NCBI RefSeq assembly: GCF_028369295.1
Contig: NZ_JAQMYP010000079.1
Coordinates: 1-36,270 of the forward strand
Length of the DNA stretch: 36,270 nucleotides
Origin: Streptomyces sp. HD
Lineage (GTDB): Bacteria; Actinomycetota; Actinomycetes; Streptomycetales; Streptomycetaceae
Direction: 5' to 3'
Positions 1 through 8,600 of the stretch are shown piece after piece. The notes under the pieces are model-generated. The model did not search any database, was not told where the DNA came from, and was given only the letters and a program-made list of their open reading frames with translations. Within the stretch, counting starts at the first letter, position 1; every line of letters begins with the position of its first letter. A program made the position numbers and the translations under genes.

Positions 1-1584
1 ACCACGGTCACCGCGGTCGTCACGGCGGAAACCGCCACGGTCGTTGTCCCGACGCTCACGACGCTCGTACGCCGGAGCCTCCGCCTTGTCAGCCTGGTCG
101 GCGTCCTGCGCCACCGGCTGCTCGGGCACGGCCACCTCGACGGCCTCGACCGCCGCGGCCTGGGCCTCGGCCACCGCGGCCTCGGGGTCCTCGCCGCGCT
201 CGCGCGCCACGCGGGCGACGAGACGGTCGGCCTCCTCGCGCAGCTCGACGGCACGCCGCTGCGCCCGCTCCAGCTGCTTGTTGAGCTGAGCCACCTCACG
301 CTCGGCCTGCTGAGCGGCGTTGCCCGCGGACTCCGCCTGCACCTCGGTCATCGAACGGGCGCCGGTGATCTCGGCGACCTCCGGGTCGAAGGCGGCACCG
401 CCCTGGATGATGTGGCGCGAGGCGTCGACGCCCGCGTCCTCCATCAGCCGGAAGATCTGGCGGCGCTGGTGCGGCAGGGACAGGGACACGACCGTGCCGG
501 AGCGGCCCGCGCGAGCGGTACGGCCGGAGCGGTGCAGGTAGTCCTTGTGGTCACCGGCAGGGTCGACGTTCAGCACGAGGTCGATGCCGTCGACGTGGAT
601 ACCGCGGGCGGCGACGTCGGTGGCGACGAGCGCGTTGACGTAACCGTCCTTGAAGTCGGCCAGCGTCCGCGTCCGCGCGCCCTGCGTCATGCCGCCGTGC
701 AGCGCGTCGGCCTTCACACCGGCGTCGCGCAGCTGCTCGGCGATACGGTCGGCGCCCAGCTGGGTGCGGACGAAGATGATGGTGCGGCCCTTGCGAGAGG
801 CGATCGCGGCCGTGACCGGCGCCTTGTCCTTGGGCTTCACGATCAGGATGTGGTGCGACATGGTCGTCACCGCGCCCTGGGCGGCGTCGACCTCGTGCGA
901 GACCGGGTCGACCAGGTAGCGCTTGACCAGCGTGGAGATCTCGTTCTCCATGGTGGCCGAGAACAGCATGCGCTGGCCGCCGGCCGGGACCTGGTCGAGC
1001 AGCTCGGTGACCTCGGGCAGGAAGCCCAGGTCGGACATCTGGTCGGCCTCGTCGAGGACGGCGACCTCGACGTTCTCCAGGGAGCAGGCGCCGCGGTTGA
1101 TGATGTCGCGCAGTCGGCCCGGGGTGGCGACGAGGACGTCGACGCCGCGCTCCAGGGCGTAGATCTGGTTGCCCATCGACGTACCGCCGCAGACGACCTT
1201 CATCTTCAGGCCGAGGACGTCGCCGTACGGCTGCAGCGCGTCCGCGACCTGCATCGCGAGCTCACGGGTCGGGGTGAGGATGACGGCGCGCGGCTTGTGC
1301 CTCTCGGTGCGGCCGCCGGCGAGGCGCGCCAGGGTCGGCAGACCGAAGGAGAGGGTCTTGCCGGAGCCGGTGCGGCCACGGCCCAGGATGTCCTTGCCGG
1401 CCAGGGCGTCCGGGATGGTCGCGGCCTGGATCGGGAAGGGGGTCGTCACGCCGTTCTGCGCGAGCTTGCGCACGACGCCCTCGGGGAGACCGAGGTCCGC
1501 GAAGGTCACCTCGGGGGTCTCCTCGACGGCCGCGTTCTCGTCGTTCTCGGGCACGACGACGTGGTCAGGACTGGAAATGGACAT
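1..1584 (-). CDS. DEAD-box ATP-dependent RNA helicase, 3' end outside the window
   Basis: This is a superfamily 2 RNA helicase that unwinds RNA duplexes in the cytoplasm; such proteins act in ribosome assembly, mRNA decay or cold adaptation. The 528 visible codons show a Q motif (TPFPIQ, about residues 48-53), Walker A GRTGSGKT (70-77), PTREL, DEAD (178-181), SAT (209-211) and the C-terminal HRSGRTARAG motif. After the two RecA lobes comes a predicted coiled coil (QQAEREVAQLNKQLERAQ), an Ala/Glu-rich stretch, and an Arg/Asp/Gly-rich tail (RRERRDNDRGGF...) still running at the window edge, as in RNA-binding RGG tails. The ATG at 1584 gives the canonical N-terminus, with a GGAAGG ribosome site about 12 nt upstream. 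No other gene is visible within about 230 bp upstream. The family is certain. Which of the several Streptomyces paralogues this is rests on remembered gene order only (SCO4096-like). Confidence 0.95.
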   Translation of the reverse strand, partial: MSISSPDHVVVPENDENAAVEETPEVTFADLGLPEGVVRKLAQNGVTTPFPIQAATIPDALAGKDILGRGRTGSGKTLSFGLPTLARLAGGRTERHKPRAVILTPTRELAMQVADALQPYGDVLGLKMKVVCGGTSMGNQIYALERGVDVLVATPGRLRDIINRGACSLENVEVAVLDEADQMSDLGFLPEVTELLDQVPAGGQRMLFSATMENEISTLVKRYLVDPVSHEVDAAQGAVTTMSHHILIVKPKDKAPVTAAIASRKGRTIIFVRTQLGADRIAEQLRDAGVKADALHGGMTQGARTRTLADFKDGYVNALVATDVAARGIHVDGIDLVLNVDPAGDHKDYLHRSGRTARAGRSGTVVSLSLPHQRRQIFRLMEDAGVDASRHIIQGGAAFDPEVAEITGARSMTEVQAESAGNAAQQAEREVAQLNKQLERAQRRAVELREEADRLVARVARERGEDPEAAVAEAQAAAVEAVEVAVPEQPVAQDADQADKAEAPAYERRERRDNDRGGFRRDDRGDRG

Positions 1585-1647
1585 GCGTAAGCGAAACCTT
1601 CCGGAGTCTCGTCGGCACGCGCCCGTCAACTCCGTGATTCGCATTAC

Positions 1648-1700
1648 GACCGCCTCAATGCGGTCCGCCACGGCAAGGGAGAGTACGCGCCACACGGCGC
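1648..1700 (-). promoter_or_regulatory. Two small hairpins in the helicase leader region
   Basis: A perfect 6-bp inverted repeat GACCGC-(6 nt)-GCGGTC lies at 1648-1665, and GCGCC-(4 nt)-GGCGC at 1687-1700, both upstream of the DEAD-box helicase start. Long structured leaders are known for several bacterial cold-shock helicase genes. Any such role here is inference, and hairpins this short arise easily at this GC content. Confidence 0.3.
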
Positions 1701-1821
1701 GCTCTGCAGTGGCGCCGGGCAAATGGGATCAAACGATCTACCACCATACGCACCCCCAGCCCCCCAAGGCAAACCGAGCGTCGCCCATGTAGGCAACGTC
1801 ACTCGCCAAGCCCCACGGGTC

Positions 1822-2364
1822 CTACGCCGGCGACCCCGCGGCCGGCGCCGGCTCCCGCTGGGCCAGCTGCGGCCCCGTCTCCTCGTGCGCCGAGGACGAC
1901 GGCTCGGCCACCGTGGGCGTCGGCTCCACGGACGTCGGCTCCTGGCTCGGCGTCGGCTCCGGATCCGGAGTCCGGGTGGGCGTGGGTTCAGCCGTACGAG
2001 TGGGACCCGGCTTCACCGTGCTCCCCGGCTCCACCGGCTTGCCCCCGGCCGGAGCGGAGGCGCTCGCCGCCACGGACGACGAGACCGAAGGAGACGCCGA
2101 CTCCTTGCCCCCCTTATCGCCCTTCTTCTTCTCCTTGCCCTTCTTCTCCCCCCGCTTGCCACCGTCGGCGTGCGCCCCGTACCCGGACCCGCCACCCGAC
2201 ACGGCCGACCCCCCATCGGGCGCCTCACCACCCCGCTGCCCGGCGGAGTGCGACGGCTTCGCACTCCCGCCGTCACCGTCCTCGCCCACGCTCATGCAGC
2301 CGGCGGCAGCGGCGACGGCCATGACCGTGGCGGCCAGACGAACGGGTACGTACAAGGGGCGCAC
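1822..2364 (-). CDS. Putative lipoprotein with charged, Pro/Thr-rich stalk
   Basis: A predicted lipoprotein of about 180 residues anchored on the outer face of the membrane. The N-terminus MRPLYVPVRLAATVMAVAAA is a signal peptide followed by AAGC, a lipobox with the lipidated Cys near residue 23. The rest has no recognisable domain. A Gly/Ser-rich part leads into a very basic Lys/Glu block (KRGEKKGKEKKKGDKGGK), then a Ser/Pro/Thr stalk with PTPTxEP-type repeats. I chose the GTG at 2364 because GGAGGTGG lies 5 nt upstream; the in-frame GTG at 2373 sits directly on that ribosome site. The composition suggests a cell-wall-spanning linker rather than an enzyme, but the function is unknown. It lies 100 bp downstream of the small metallopeptidase gene on the same strand. 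Confidence 0.8.
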   Translation of the reverse strand: MRPLYVPVRLAATVMAVAAAAGCMSVGEDGDGGSAKPSHSAGQRGGEAPDGGSAVSGGGSGYGAHADGGKRGEKKGKEKKKGDKGGKESASPSVSSSVAASASAPAGGKPVEPGSTVKPGPTRTAEPTPTRTPDPEPTPSQEPTSVEPTPTVAEPSSSAHEETGPQLAQREPAPAAGSPA

Positions 2365-2473
2365 GGCGGCCACCTCCAGTGGCGGGCGAAGAAGTCAACC
2401 TGCCCAACTCCCGCCGCCCACAAGAGGACACGCGCCCCGGAAAAGCCACGCGCACCCCGTCAGCACCGCTCGC

Positions 2474-2824
2474 TCACCCGTACCCGAGCGCATGCAACCG
2501 CGCGTCGTCGATCCCGAAGTGATGCGCGATCTCGTGGACCACCGTCACCTCGGTCTCCGCGACGACCTCCTCCCGCGACGCGCACATCCGCAGCGTCGGC
2601 CCCCGGTAGATCGTGATCCGGTCCGGCAGCACCCCGGCGTACCACTCCCCGCGATCGGTCAGCGGAGTCCCCTCGTACAACCCGAGCAGCTCGGGATCGT
2701 CCGCCGGCGGCTCGTCCTCGACGAACACCGCGACGTTGTCCATCAGCCGCGTCAACTCCGGCGGAATCCGGTCCAGCGCCTCGGCGACCAGTTCCTCGAA
2801 CTCCTCGCGCGTCATCTCCAGCAC
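2474..2824 (-). CDS. Small zincin-like metallopeptidase (PF06262/DUF1025 type)
   Basis: A 116-residue protein of the minimal zincin family found throughout actinobacteria. The zinc signature is the HExxH motif in VVHEIAHHFGIDD near the C-terminus, where the two His bind zinc, the Glu is catalytic, and the following Asp fits the third ligand position. The length and the ending (DDARLHALGYG) match the family as I remember it. The physiological substrate is not known. The start is uncertain. GTG at 2824 gives the usual family N-terminus (VLEMTREEFEELV). An in-frame GTG at 2884 would add 20 unconserved-looking residues and leave only 25 bp to the divergent phosphoesterase gene. Neither start has a strong ribosome site. 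Confidence 0.87.
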   Translation of the reverse strand: MLEMTREEFEELVAEALDRIPPELTRLMDNVAVFVEDEPPADDPELLGLYEGTPLTDRGEWYAGVLPDRITIYRGPTLRMCASREEVVAETEVTVVHEIAHHFGIDDARLHALGYG

Positions 2825-2909
2825 AGGCCCATTGTCGGGTACGACGCCGCCGGGAAGGAGCCGCGAGCGGTCTCGCATATCCACCCGCGCCCTTGGGCAT
2901 ACGGGACCA

Positions 2910-4472
2910 ATGGCCCGCGTCCCCGCCGCAGTCCTGAAGGCCCTCGGCCACCTGCCGAAGGCCCCGCGCGCCCTGACCCGCCGCTACACCACCCGCCGCC
3001 CGCACCCCACCCCGGAACTCGTCGCCCGGCCCAACCCCTGGGCACGAGCGCTGGGCCTCGTCACCGTCGTCATCGTCGGCGCCTGGCTCGGCCTGCTGAT
3101 CGTCGGCAACGTACGCGTCCCCGTCGGCCCCATGAACACCACGATGACCCTGCGCCCCTCCCTCACCGGCGGCACAAAGATCAACGTCTCCCCGCTCGGC
3201 GCCCTCACCCTGGACAGCCACACCGCCCCGGTCCGCCTCGACGTCAACGTCGACCAGCTCGACCCCGAGCGCGCCCAGGCCCTCGTCGACCACCCCGAAC
3301 GCCTCTCCGGCCTCCAGGACGAGGTCGCCCAGGACGTCGCCCACGGCACCCAGGACCTCGCCGTACGCAGCTGCGTGGCCGTCGTCACCGGCGCCGCCGC
3401 GCTCGGCCTCGCCGTCTACCGCCGCCCCCGCCGCGCCCTTGCCGCCGGCGGCCTCGCCCTCACCCTCCTGGCCGCCTCGGGCGGCACCGCCTTCGCGACC
3501 TGGAACCCGGAGTCGGTCCTGGAACCGAAGTTCTCGGGCCTGCTCTCCTCCGCCCCGTCCCTGGTCGGCAACGCCCGCAGCATCGTCACCGAATTCGACG
3601 TCTACCAAAAGGAGTTGGCCCGCCTGGTCACCAACGTGACCAAGCTCTACGACGCCACCTCCACGCTCCCCGCCTACGCCCCGGACCCGAGCACCATTCG
3701 CGTCCTGCACGTCTCCGACATCCATCTCAACCCGGCGAGCTGGAAGATCATCGCCTCGCTCGTCGACCAGTACAAGGTCAACGTGATCGTCGACTCCGGC
3801 GACACCATGGACCACGGCACCGCCGCCGAGAACGGCTTCCTGGACCCCATCGAGGACCTCGGCGCCCCCTACGTCTGGGTCCGCGGCAACCACGACTCCC
3901 GCGTGACCCAGCGCCACCTGGAGGGCCTGAAGAACGTCCACGTCCTGGACGACGGCAAGGCGGCGACCATCGCCGGCCTGCGCTTCGCCGGCATCGGCGA
4001 CCCCCAGTTCACCCCCGACCGCTCGACGATCCCCGGCGGCGACGCGGCCAACGAACTGGCGGGCGCCCGCCTCGCCACCTCCCTGCGCGACCAGAAAGCC
4101 GCCGGCACCCCGGTCGACGTGGCCGTCGCCCACGAACCGGTGGCGGCCCGCCGGACGGACGGCGAGGTCCCCCTGGCCCTGGCCGGCCACATCCACCACC
4201 CGGAAACGGAGCTCCTCCCCTACGGCACCCGCCTGCGCATCGAGGGCTCCACCGGCGGCAGCGGCCTGCGCGCGGTCGAAGGCAAGCACCCCGACCCCAT
4301 CCAGACCTCGATCCTCTACTTCGACCGCGACACCCATCGCCTCCAGGCCTGGGACGAGATCGAACTGGGGGGCCTGGGCCTGACGACGGCGGAGGTGAGC
4401 CGCCACCTCGTGGAGGAGAACCAACCGCCGGACTCCACCCCGTCCCCCACCTCGCCCTCCCCCACCCCGTAA
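2910..4472 (+). CDS. Membrane-anchored metallophosphoesterase
   Basis: A 520-residue protein of the calcineurin-like phosphoesterase superfamily, which hydrolyses phosphoesters using two metal ions. Metal-binding motifs appear in order: DIH (about 270-272), GD (297-298), GNHD (326-329), AHEP and GHIHH. The N-terminal half is membrane-associated: one segment at about 48-68, then two hydrophobic stretches at about 153-170 and 178-197, with an extracytoplasmic-looking domain (70-150) between them. The catalytic domain follows the last segment, and a Pro/Ser/Thr-rich tail ends the protein. ATG 2910 is preceded by a weak GGGA. Longer upstream reading frames overlap the divergent peptidase gene and are not credible. 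The substrate is unknown; phospholipid, nucleotide or wall phosphoesters are all possible. Confidence 0.92.
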   Translation: MARVPAAVLKALGHLPKAPRALTRRYTTRRPHPTPELVARPNPWARALGLVTVVIVGAWLGLLIVGNVRVPVGPMNTTMTLRPSLTGGTKINVSPLGALTLDSHTAPVRLDVNVDQLDPERAQALVDHPERLSGLQDEVAQDVAHGTQDLAVRSCVAVVTGAAALGLAVYRRPRRALAAGGLALTLLAASGGTAFATWNPESVLEPKFSGLLSSAPSLVGNARSIVTEFDVYQKELARLVTNVTKLYDATSTLPAYAPDPSTIRVLHVSDIHLNPASWKIIASLVDQYKVNVIVDSGDTMDHGTAAENGFLDPIEDLGAPYVWVRGNHDSRVTQRHLEGLKNVHVLDDGKAATIAGLRFAGIGDPQFTPDRSTIPGGDAANELAGARLATSLRDQKAAGTPVDVAVAHEPVAARRTDGEVPLALAGHIHHPETELLPYGTRLRIEGSTGGSGLRAVEGKHPDPIQTSILYFDRDTHRLQAWDEIELGGLGLTTAEVSRHLVEENQPPDSTPSPTSPSPTP

Positions 4473-4478
4473 ACCGTT

Positions 4479-4508
4479 TTGGCGATACCTCCCGCCATCC
4501 CATATGCT
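4479..4508 (+). promoter_or_regulatory. Promoter of the Glu-Asp-Phe tRNA cluster
   Basis: TTGGCG at 4479-4484 and TATGCT at 4503-4508 are 18 bp apart, a good match to the Streptomyces vegetative (HrdB-type) promoter. Transcription would start near 4515, about 38 nt before tRNA-Glu. Confidence 0.6.
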
Positions 4509-4552
4509 TCTCACGTCCCCGACGCGCTGAGAAGCGCCCAGGCGGGCCGATA

Positions 4553-4625
4553 GCCCTCATCGTCTAGCGGCCTAGGACGCCGCCCTTTCAAGGCGGTAGC
4601 ACGGGTTCGAATCCCGTTGGGGGCA
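4553..4625 (+). tRNA. tRNA-Glu (TTC anticodon)
   Basis: A 73-nt cloverleaf. The acceptor stem GCCCTCA pairs with TGGGGGC through one G-T pair. The anticodon loop is CTTTCAA, giving TTC, and the T arm is ACGGG-TTCGAAT-CCCGT. No CCA is encoded. It is the first of three closely spaced tRNA genes that probably share a promoter. Confidence 0.96.
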
Positions 4626-4662
4626 CGCAGTACGGTGTGCGACACTGTCGTACGCATCGCAA

Positions 4663-4737
4663 GGTCCTGTGGAGCAGTTTGGAGTGCTCGCCACCCTGTC
4701 AAGGTGGAGGCCGCGGGTTCAAATCCCGTCAGGACCG
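4663..4737 (+). tRNA. tRNA-Asp (GTC anticodon), copy 1
   Basis: A 75-nt cloverleaf with acceptor GGTCCTG/CAGGACC, anticodon loop CTGTCAA (GTC) and a normal GGTTCAAATCC T arm. It is identical over its whole length to the tRNA-Asp at 9760-9834. CCA is not encoded. Confidence 0.97.
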
Positions 4738-4762
4738 CAAAGGCTTCGAGAGAAGTCTTTAC

Positions 4763-4836
4763 GGCTGGGTAGCTCAGTTGGTACGAGCGATCGCCTGAAA
4801 AGCGATAGGTCGCCGGTTCGACCCCGGCCCCAGCCA
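4763..4836 (+). tRNA. tRNA-Phe (GAA anticodon)
   Basis: A 74-nt cloverleaf with acceptor GGCTGGG/CCCAGCC, anticodon loop CTGAAAA (GAA) and T arm GCCGG-TTCGACC-CCGGC. It is the last gene of the three-tRNA cluster and is followed at once by a terminator. Confidence 0.97.
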
Positions 4837-4857
4837 CAACCGCCCTAGCAGGGCATA

Positions 4858-4892
4858 CGCCCCCTCCGGGATCTTCCGGAGGGGGCGTTTTC
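4858..4892 (+). terminator. Terminator of the tRNA cluster
   Basis: A 12-bp perfect stem (CGCCCCCTCCGG with its complement at 4876-4887) around a 6-nt loop is followed by TTTT. It is a textbook intrinsic terminator placed 20 nt after tRNA-Phe. Confidence 0.88.
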
Positions 4893-5123
4893 CATGTCAG
4901 TCACATCCACCCCGCGAAAGCCGTACGCCCCGCGCCTCGCCTCCTATACACGAGTCCCTGGCGCCGCGCAGGAATATGAGCGCCGAACCCGGGGATCGGC
5001 CGTTCCGCTCCCTCATCGCCGGTATGTTGCGAGACGCCCGGTCGAGTCTCTCCCGAGACGCCTGCCCGTTCATGGGGAGGCCCCAACGCAGTTGGGACAC
5101 AGAGAGATTGGAGATCGGGCGCG

Positions 5124-5249
5124 GTGGAGCGATCAACGAAACGGAGAAGGCGTCGCGACAGGCATCCACGACAGGAGTGGGTGCAGCTGGCGGCACTGTT
5201 CCTGACTGCGATCACTGCCATTGCGGGGTGCGTCGAGCACTTCCTGTGA
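5124..5249 (+). CDS. Possible 41-residue basic single-pass membrane peptide
   Basis: A short frame from GTG 5124 encodes a very basic N-terminus (VERSTKRRRRDRHPRQEW) followed by a hydrophobic helix (LAALFLTAITAIAGCVEHFL), then a stop. This layout, positive residues followed by one membrane span, is a plausible inner-membrane small protein. GGAG lies about 12 nt upstream, which is far for a ribosome site. A GC-rich hairpin follows at 5276-5297. It lies in the otherwise gene-poor 4893-5678 segment between the tRNA cluster and hrpA. I do not recognise a family; it could be a remnant or a chance frame. Confidence 0.35.
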   Translation: MERSTKRRRRRDRHPRQEWVQLAALFLTAITAIAGCVEHFL

Positions 5250-5275
5250 CGCGCTGAAGGGTGAGCCGGACGGCT

Positions 5276-5297
5276 GGCCGGGTGAGTGAGCCCGGCC
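5276..5297 (+). other. Hairpin after the possible small peptide
   Basis: GGCCGGG-(7 nt)-GCCCGGCC forms a 7-bp GC stem with no T tract. It may act as a U-less terminator of the kind common in Streptomyces. The role is uncertain. Confidence 0.35.
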
Positions 5298-5329
5298 GAC
5301 GCATACTCGGCCGGACCCACCCTGCCCCG

Positions 5330-5376
5330 CGCACGAGCCTGGCTTTGGGCTGCATCCTGAAGCCAGGCTTTGTGCG
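5330..5376. repeat. Long inverted repeat between tRNA cluster and hrpA
   Basis: The arms CGCAC-GA-GCCTGGCTT (5330-5345) and AAGCCAGGC-TTT-GTGCG (5360-5376) pair over 14 bp with a small internal mismatch around a 14-nt loop. There is no T tract. It could be a structured RNA or a remnant of inserted DNA. The rest of 4893-5498 holds no gene I can support beyond the possible small peptide. Confidence 0.6.
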
Positions 5377-5498
5377 TACGCGGGAGCGCACACGGCCGGA
5401 ACACGGTTCCTGCGGCCATCACCTGGAAGAGGTAACCGCAAGCCTCACCATCCATCAAGTGATCACGGACCACTCGCGCCCGCTTTGTCGAGTTTGCT

Positions 5499-5598
5499 GG
5501 TGGCGAATGATCATGGCGGTCAGTGGCGCATCCGGGGTGGCGAATACGAACGCGCAGCTAGTGGCGCCACAGGGGGTGGCGAATCCTGGCGTATCCGA
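5499..5598. repeat. Degenerate direct repeats (GGTGGCGAAT units) upstream of hrpA
   Basis: GGTGGCGAAT occurs exactly at 5499-5508, 5536-5545 and 5575-5584. A second half-element, AGTGGCGC or a variant, occurs at about 5522 and 5560, with a weaker CTGGCGTATCCG near 5586. The core GTGGCG therefore recurs at 5500, 5523, 5537, 5561 and 5576 with alternating spacings of 23, 14, 24 and 15, giving a composite unit of 37-39 bp. The array ends about 80 bp before the hrpA start, so it could be an operator array. Confidence 0.7.
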
Positions 5599-5678
5599 GC
5601 GGACGTCGCGCGCTCGGCCGCCGCCGGAGGCAAAAGCGTTCGCCATGGATTTCGGTGGGATGAGATCCTGGACCGCGT

Positions 5679-8600
5679 ATGTCTACGCAGCCTGCCCCCG
5701 CCACCCCGGCCCTCGGCCCCCTCGCCCCCCGTCTGACCGAGCTCTCCCTGCGCGACGCGCACCGGCTCGGCCGGCGGCTCGAAGGTGCGCGCAAGATCCG
5801 TAAGCCGGAGGCGCGGGCCGCCGTGCTGGCCGAGATCGAGGCGGAGATCGCCAAGGGCGAGGAGCGTATCGCCGGCCGGCGTACCCGGGTGCCCGCGGTC
5901 ACGTATCCCGAGCAGTTGCCGGTCAGCCAGAAGAAGAGCGACATCGCGGACGCCATCCGTGATCACCAGGTCGTGATCGTCGCCGGTGAGACCGGCTCCG
6001 GCAAGACCACGCAGATCCCGAAGATCTGTCTTGAGCTCGGCCGCGGTGTGCGCGGCATGATCGGGCACACCCAGCCGCGCCGTATCGCCGCCCGTACCGT
6101 CGCCGAGCGGGTCGCGGAGGAGTTGGACACGCCTCTTGGCGAGGCCGTCGGCTGGAAGGTGCGGTTCACCGACCAGGTGAACCCGGACGCCACCTTCATC
6201 AAGCTGATGACGGACGGCATCCTGCTCGCCGAGATCCAGACCGACCGCGAGCTGCGCGCCTACGACACGATCATCATCGACGAGGCCCACGAGCGGTCCC
6301 TCAACATCGACTTCCTGCTCGGGTATCTCGCGCAGCTGCTGCCGAAGCGGCCCGACCTCAAGGTCGTGATCACGTCCGCGACCATCGATCCCGAGCGGTT
6401 CTCGCGGCACTTCGGCGACGCCCCGATCATCGAGGTGAGCGGGCGGACGTATCCGGTGGAAGTGCGCTATCGCCCGCTCCTCGAAGAGGATTCCGAGGAC
6501 AGCGACCGCGATCAGATCACCGCGATCTGCGATGCCGTCGAGGAGCTCCAGGGCGAGGGCAAGGGCGACATCCTCGTCTTCCTCTCCGGTGAGCGGGAGA
6601 TCCGGGACACCGCCGACGCGCTCGTCAAGAAGAACTACCGTTTCACCGAGGTGCTGCCTCTCTACGCCCGCCTCTCGCACGCCGAGCAGCACCGCGTCTT
6701 CCAGCCGCACACCGGCCGCAGGATCGTTCTGGCGACCAACGTCGCCGAGACCTCCCTCACGGTCCCCGGCATCAAGTACGTCATCGACCCCGGCTTCGCC
6801 CGCATCAGCCGCTACAGCCACCGCACCAAGGTCCAGCGGCTGCCCATCGAGCCGATCTCCCAGGCCAGCGCCAACCAGCGCAAGGGCCGCTGTGGACGTA
6901 CCAGTGACGGTGTCTGCATCCGGCTGTACAGCGAGGACGACTTCGTCGCCCGGCCGGAGTTCACGGACGCCGAGATCCTGCGGACGAACCTCGCCTCCGT
7001 CATCCTGCAGATGACCGCGGCCGGCCTCGGTGACATCGAGAAGTTCCCGTTCATCGACCCGCCGGACCACCGCAACATCCGCGACGGCGTCCAGCTCCTC
7101 CAGGAGCTCGGCGCGATCGACCCGGCCGAGAAGGACGTACGCAAGCGGCTCACGCAGACCGGCCGCAAGCTCGCCCAGCTCCCCGTCGACCCGCGGCTGG
7201 CCCGCATGGTGCTGGAGGCCGACCGGAACGGCTGTGTCCGTGAGGTCATGGTCATAGCGGCGGCGCTGTCCATCCAGGACCCGCGCGAGCGCCCGGCGGA
7301 CAAACAGGCGCAGGCCGACCAGCAGCACGCGCGCTTCAAGGACGAGACGAGCGACTTCCTCGCCTACCTCAACCTGTGGCGTTACGTCCGTGAGCAGCAG
7401 CGCGAGCGCGGGTCCTCGTCCTTCCGCCGCATGTGCAAGCAGGAGTATCTGAACTTCCTGCGGATTCGCGAGTGGCAGGACATCTACACCCAGCTGCGCA
7501 CCGTCGCCAAGCAGATGGGCATCCATCTCAACGAGGACGACGCCCCCGCCGACCACATCCACATCTCCCTCCTCGCCGGCCTCCTCTCCCATATCGGGAT
7601 GAAGGACGTGAAGGAGTCCAAGGACTCCGGCCCGGGTGGGCGCAAGGAGGGCGGACGCAACGAGTACCTCGGCGCCCGCAACGCCAAGTTCGCGGTCTTC
7701 CCGGGCTCGGCGCTCTTCAAGAAGCCCCCGCGCTTCGTGATGTCGGCCGAACTCGTCGAGACCTCCCGCCTGTGGGCCCGCGTCAACGCGAAGATCGAGC
7801 CGGAATGGGTCGAGCCGCTCGCCGAGCACCTGCTCAAGCGGACGTACTCCGAGCCGCACTGGGAGAAGGACCAGGCGGCGGTGATGGCGTACGAGAAGGT
7901 CACCCTGTACGGCGTCCCGATCGTCGCGCAGCGCAAGGTGAACTACGGCCGTATCGACCCGGAGACCAGCCGCGAGCTGTTCATCCGCAACGCGCTGGTC
8001 GAGGGCGACTGGCGCACGCACCACAAGTTCTTCGCCGACAACCGCAAACTCCTCAGCGAGGTCGAGGAGTTGGAGCATCGGGCGCGGCGCCGGGACATCG
8101 TCGTGGACGACGAGACGCTGTTCGACTTCTACGACGAGAAGGTCCCCGAGCACGTGGTCTCCGGGGCCCACTTCGACTCCTGGTGGAAGCGCAAGCGGCA
8201 CGAGGAGCCGGAGTTCCTGGACTTCGAGCGCGAGATGCTCATCCGGGAGTCGGCGGCGGCGGTCACCAAGGCCGACTATCCCGACTCGTGGCGGCAGGGA
8301 CAGCTCAAGTTCCGGGTGACGTACCAGTTCGAGCCGGGCGCGGACGCCGACGGTGTGACCGTCCACATCCCGCTCCAGGTCCTCAACCAGGTCACGGACG
8401 AGGGCTTCGACTGGCAGATCCCGGGCCTGCGGGAGGAGTTGGTGACGGAGCTGATCCGCTCCCTCCCGAAGCCGATCCGCCGTCACTACGTGCCGGCGCC
8501 CAACTTCGCCAAGCGGTTCCTGGACGCCTCGGTCCCCTTGCAGGAACCGCTGACGGTGACCATGGCCCGCGAGCTGAAGCGCATGGTGGGCGTGCCCTTC

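Noticed and set aside
412..1590. Long plus-strand open frame of 392 codons opposite the DEAD-box helicase
   Set aside because: It is antisense to a gene with every helicase motif and reads as repetitive Val/Asp/Arg/Gly, typical of high-GC shadow frames.
1913..4567. Plus-strand 884-codon frame rich in Pro, Arg and His
   Set aside because: It crosses the lipoprotein, metallopeptidase and phosphoesterase genes in a different frame and has no domain.
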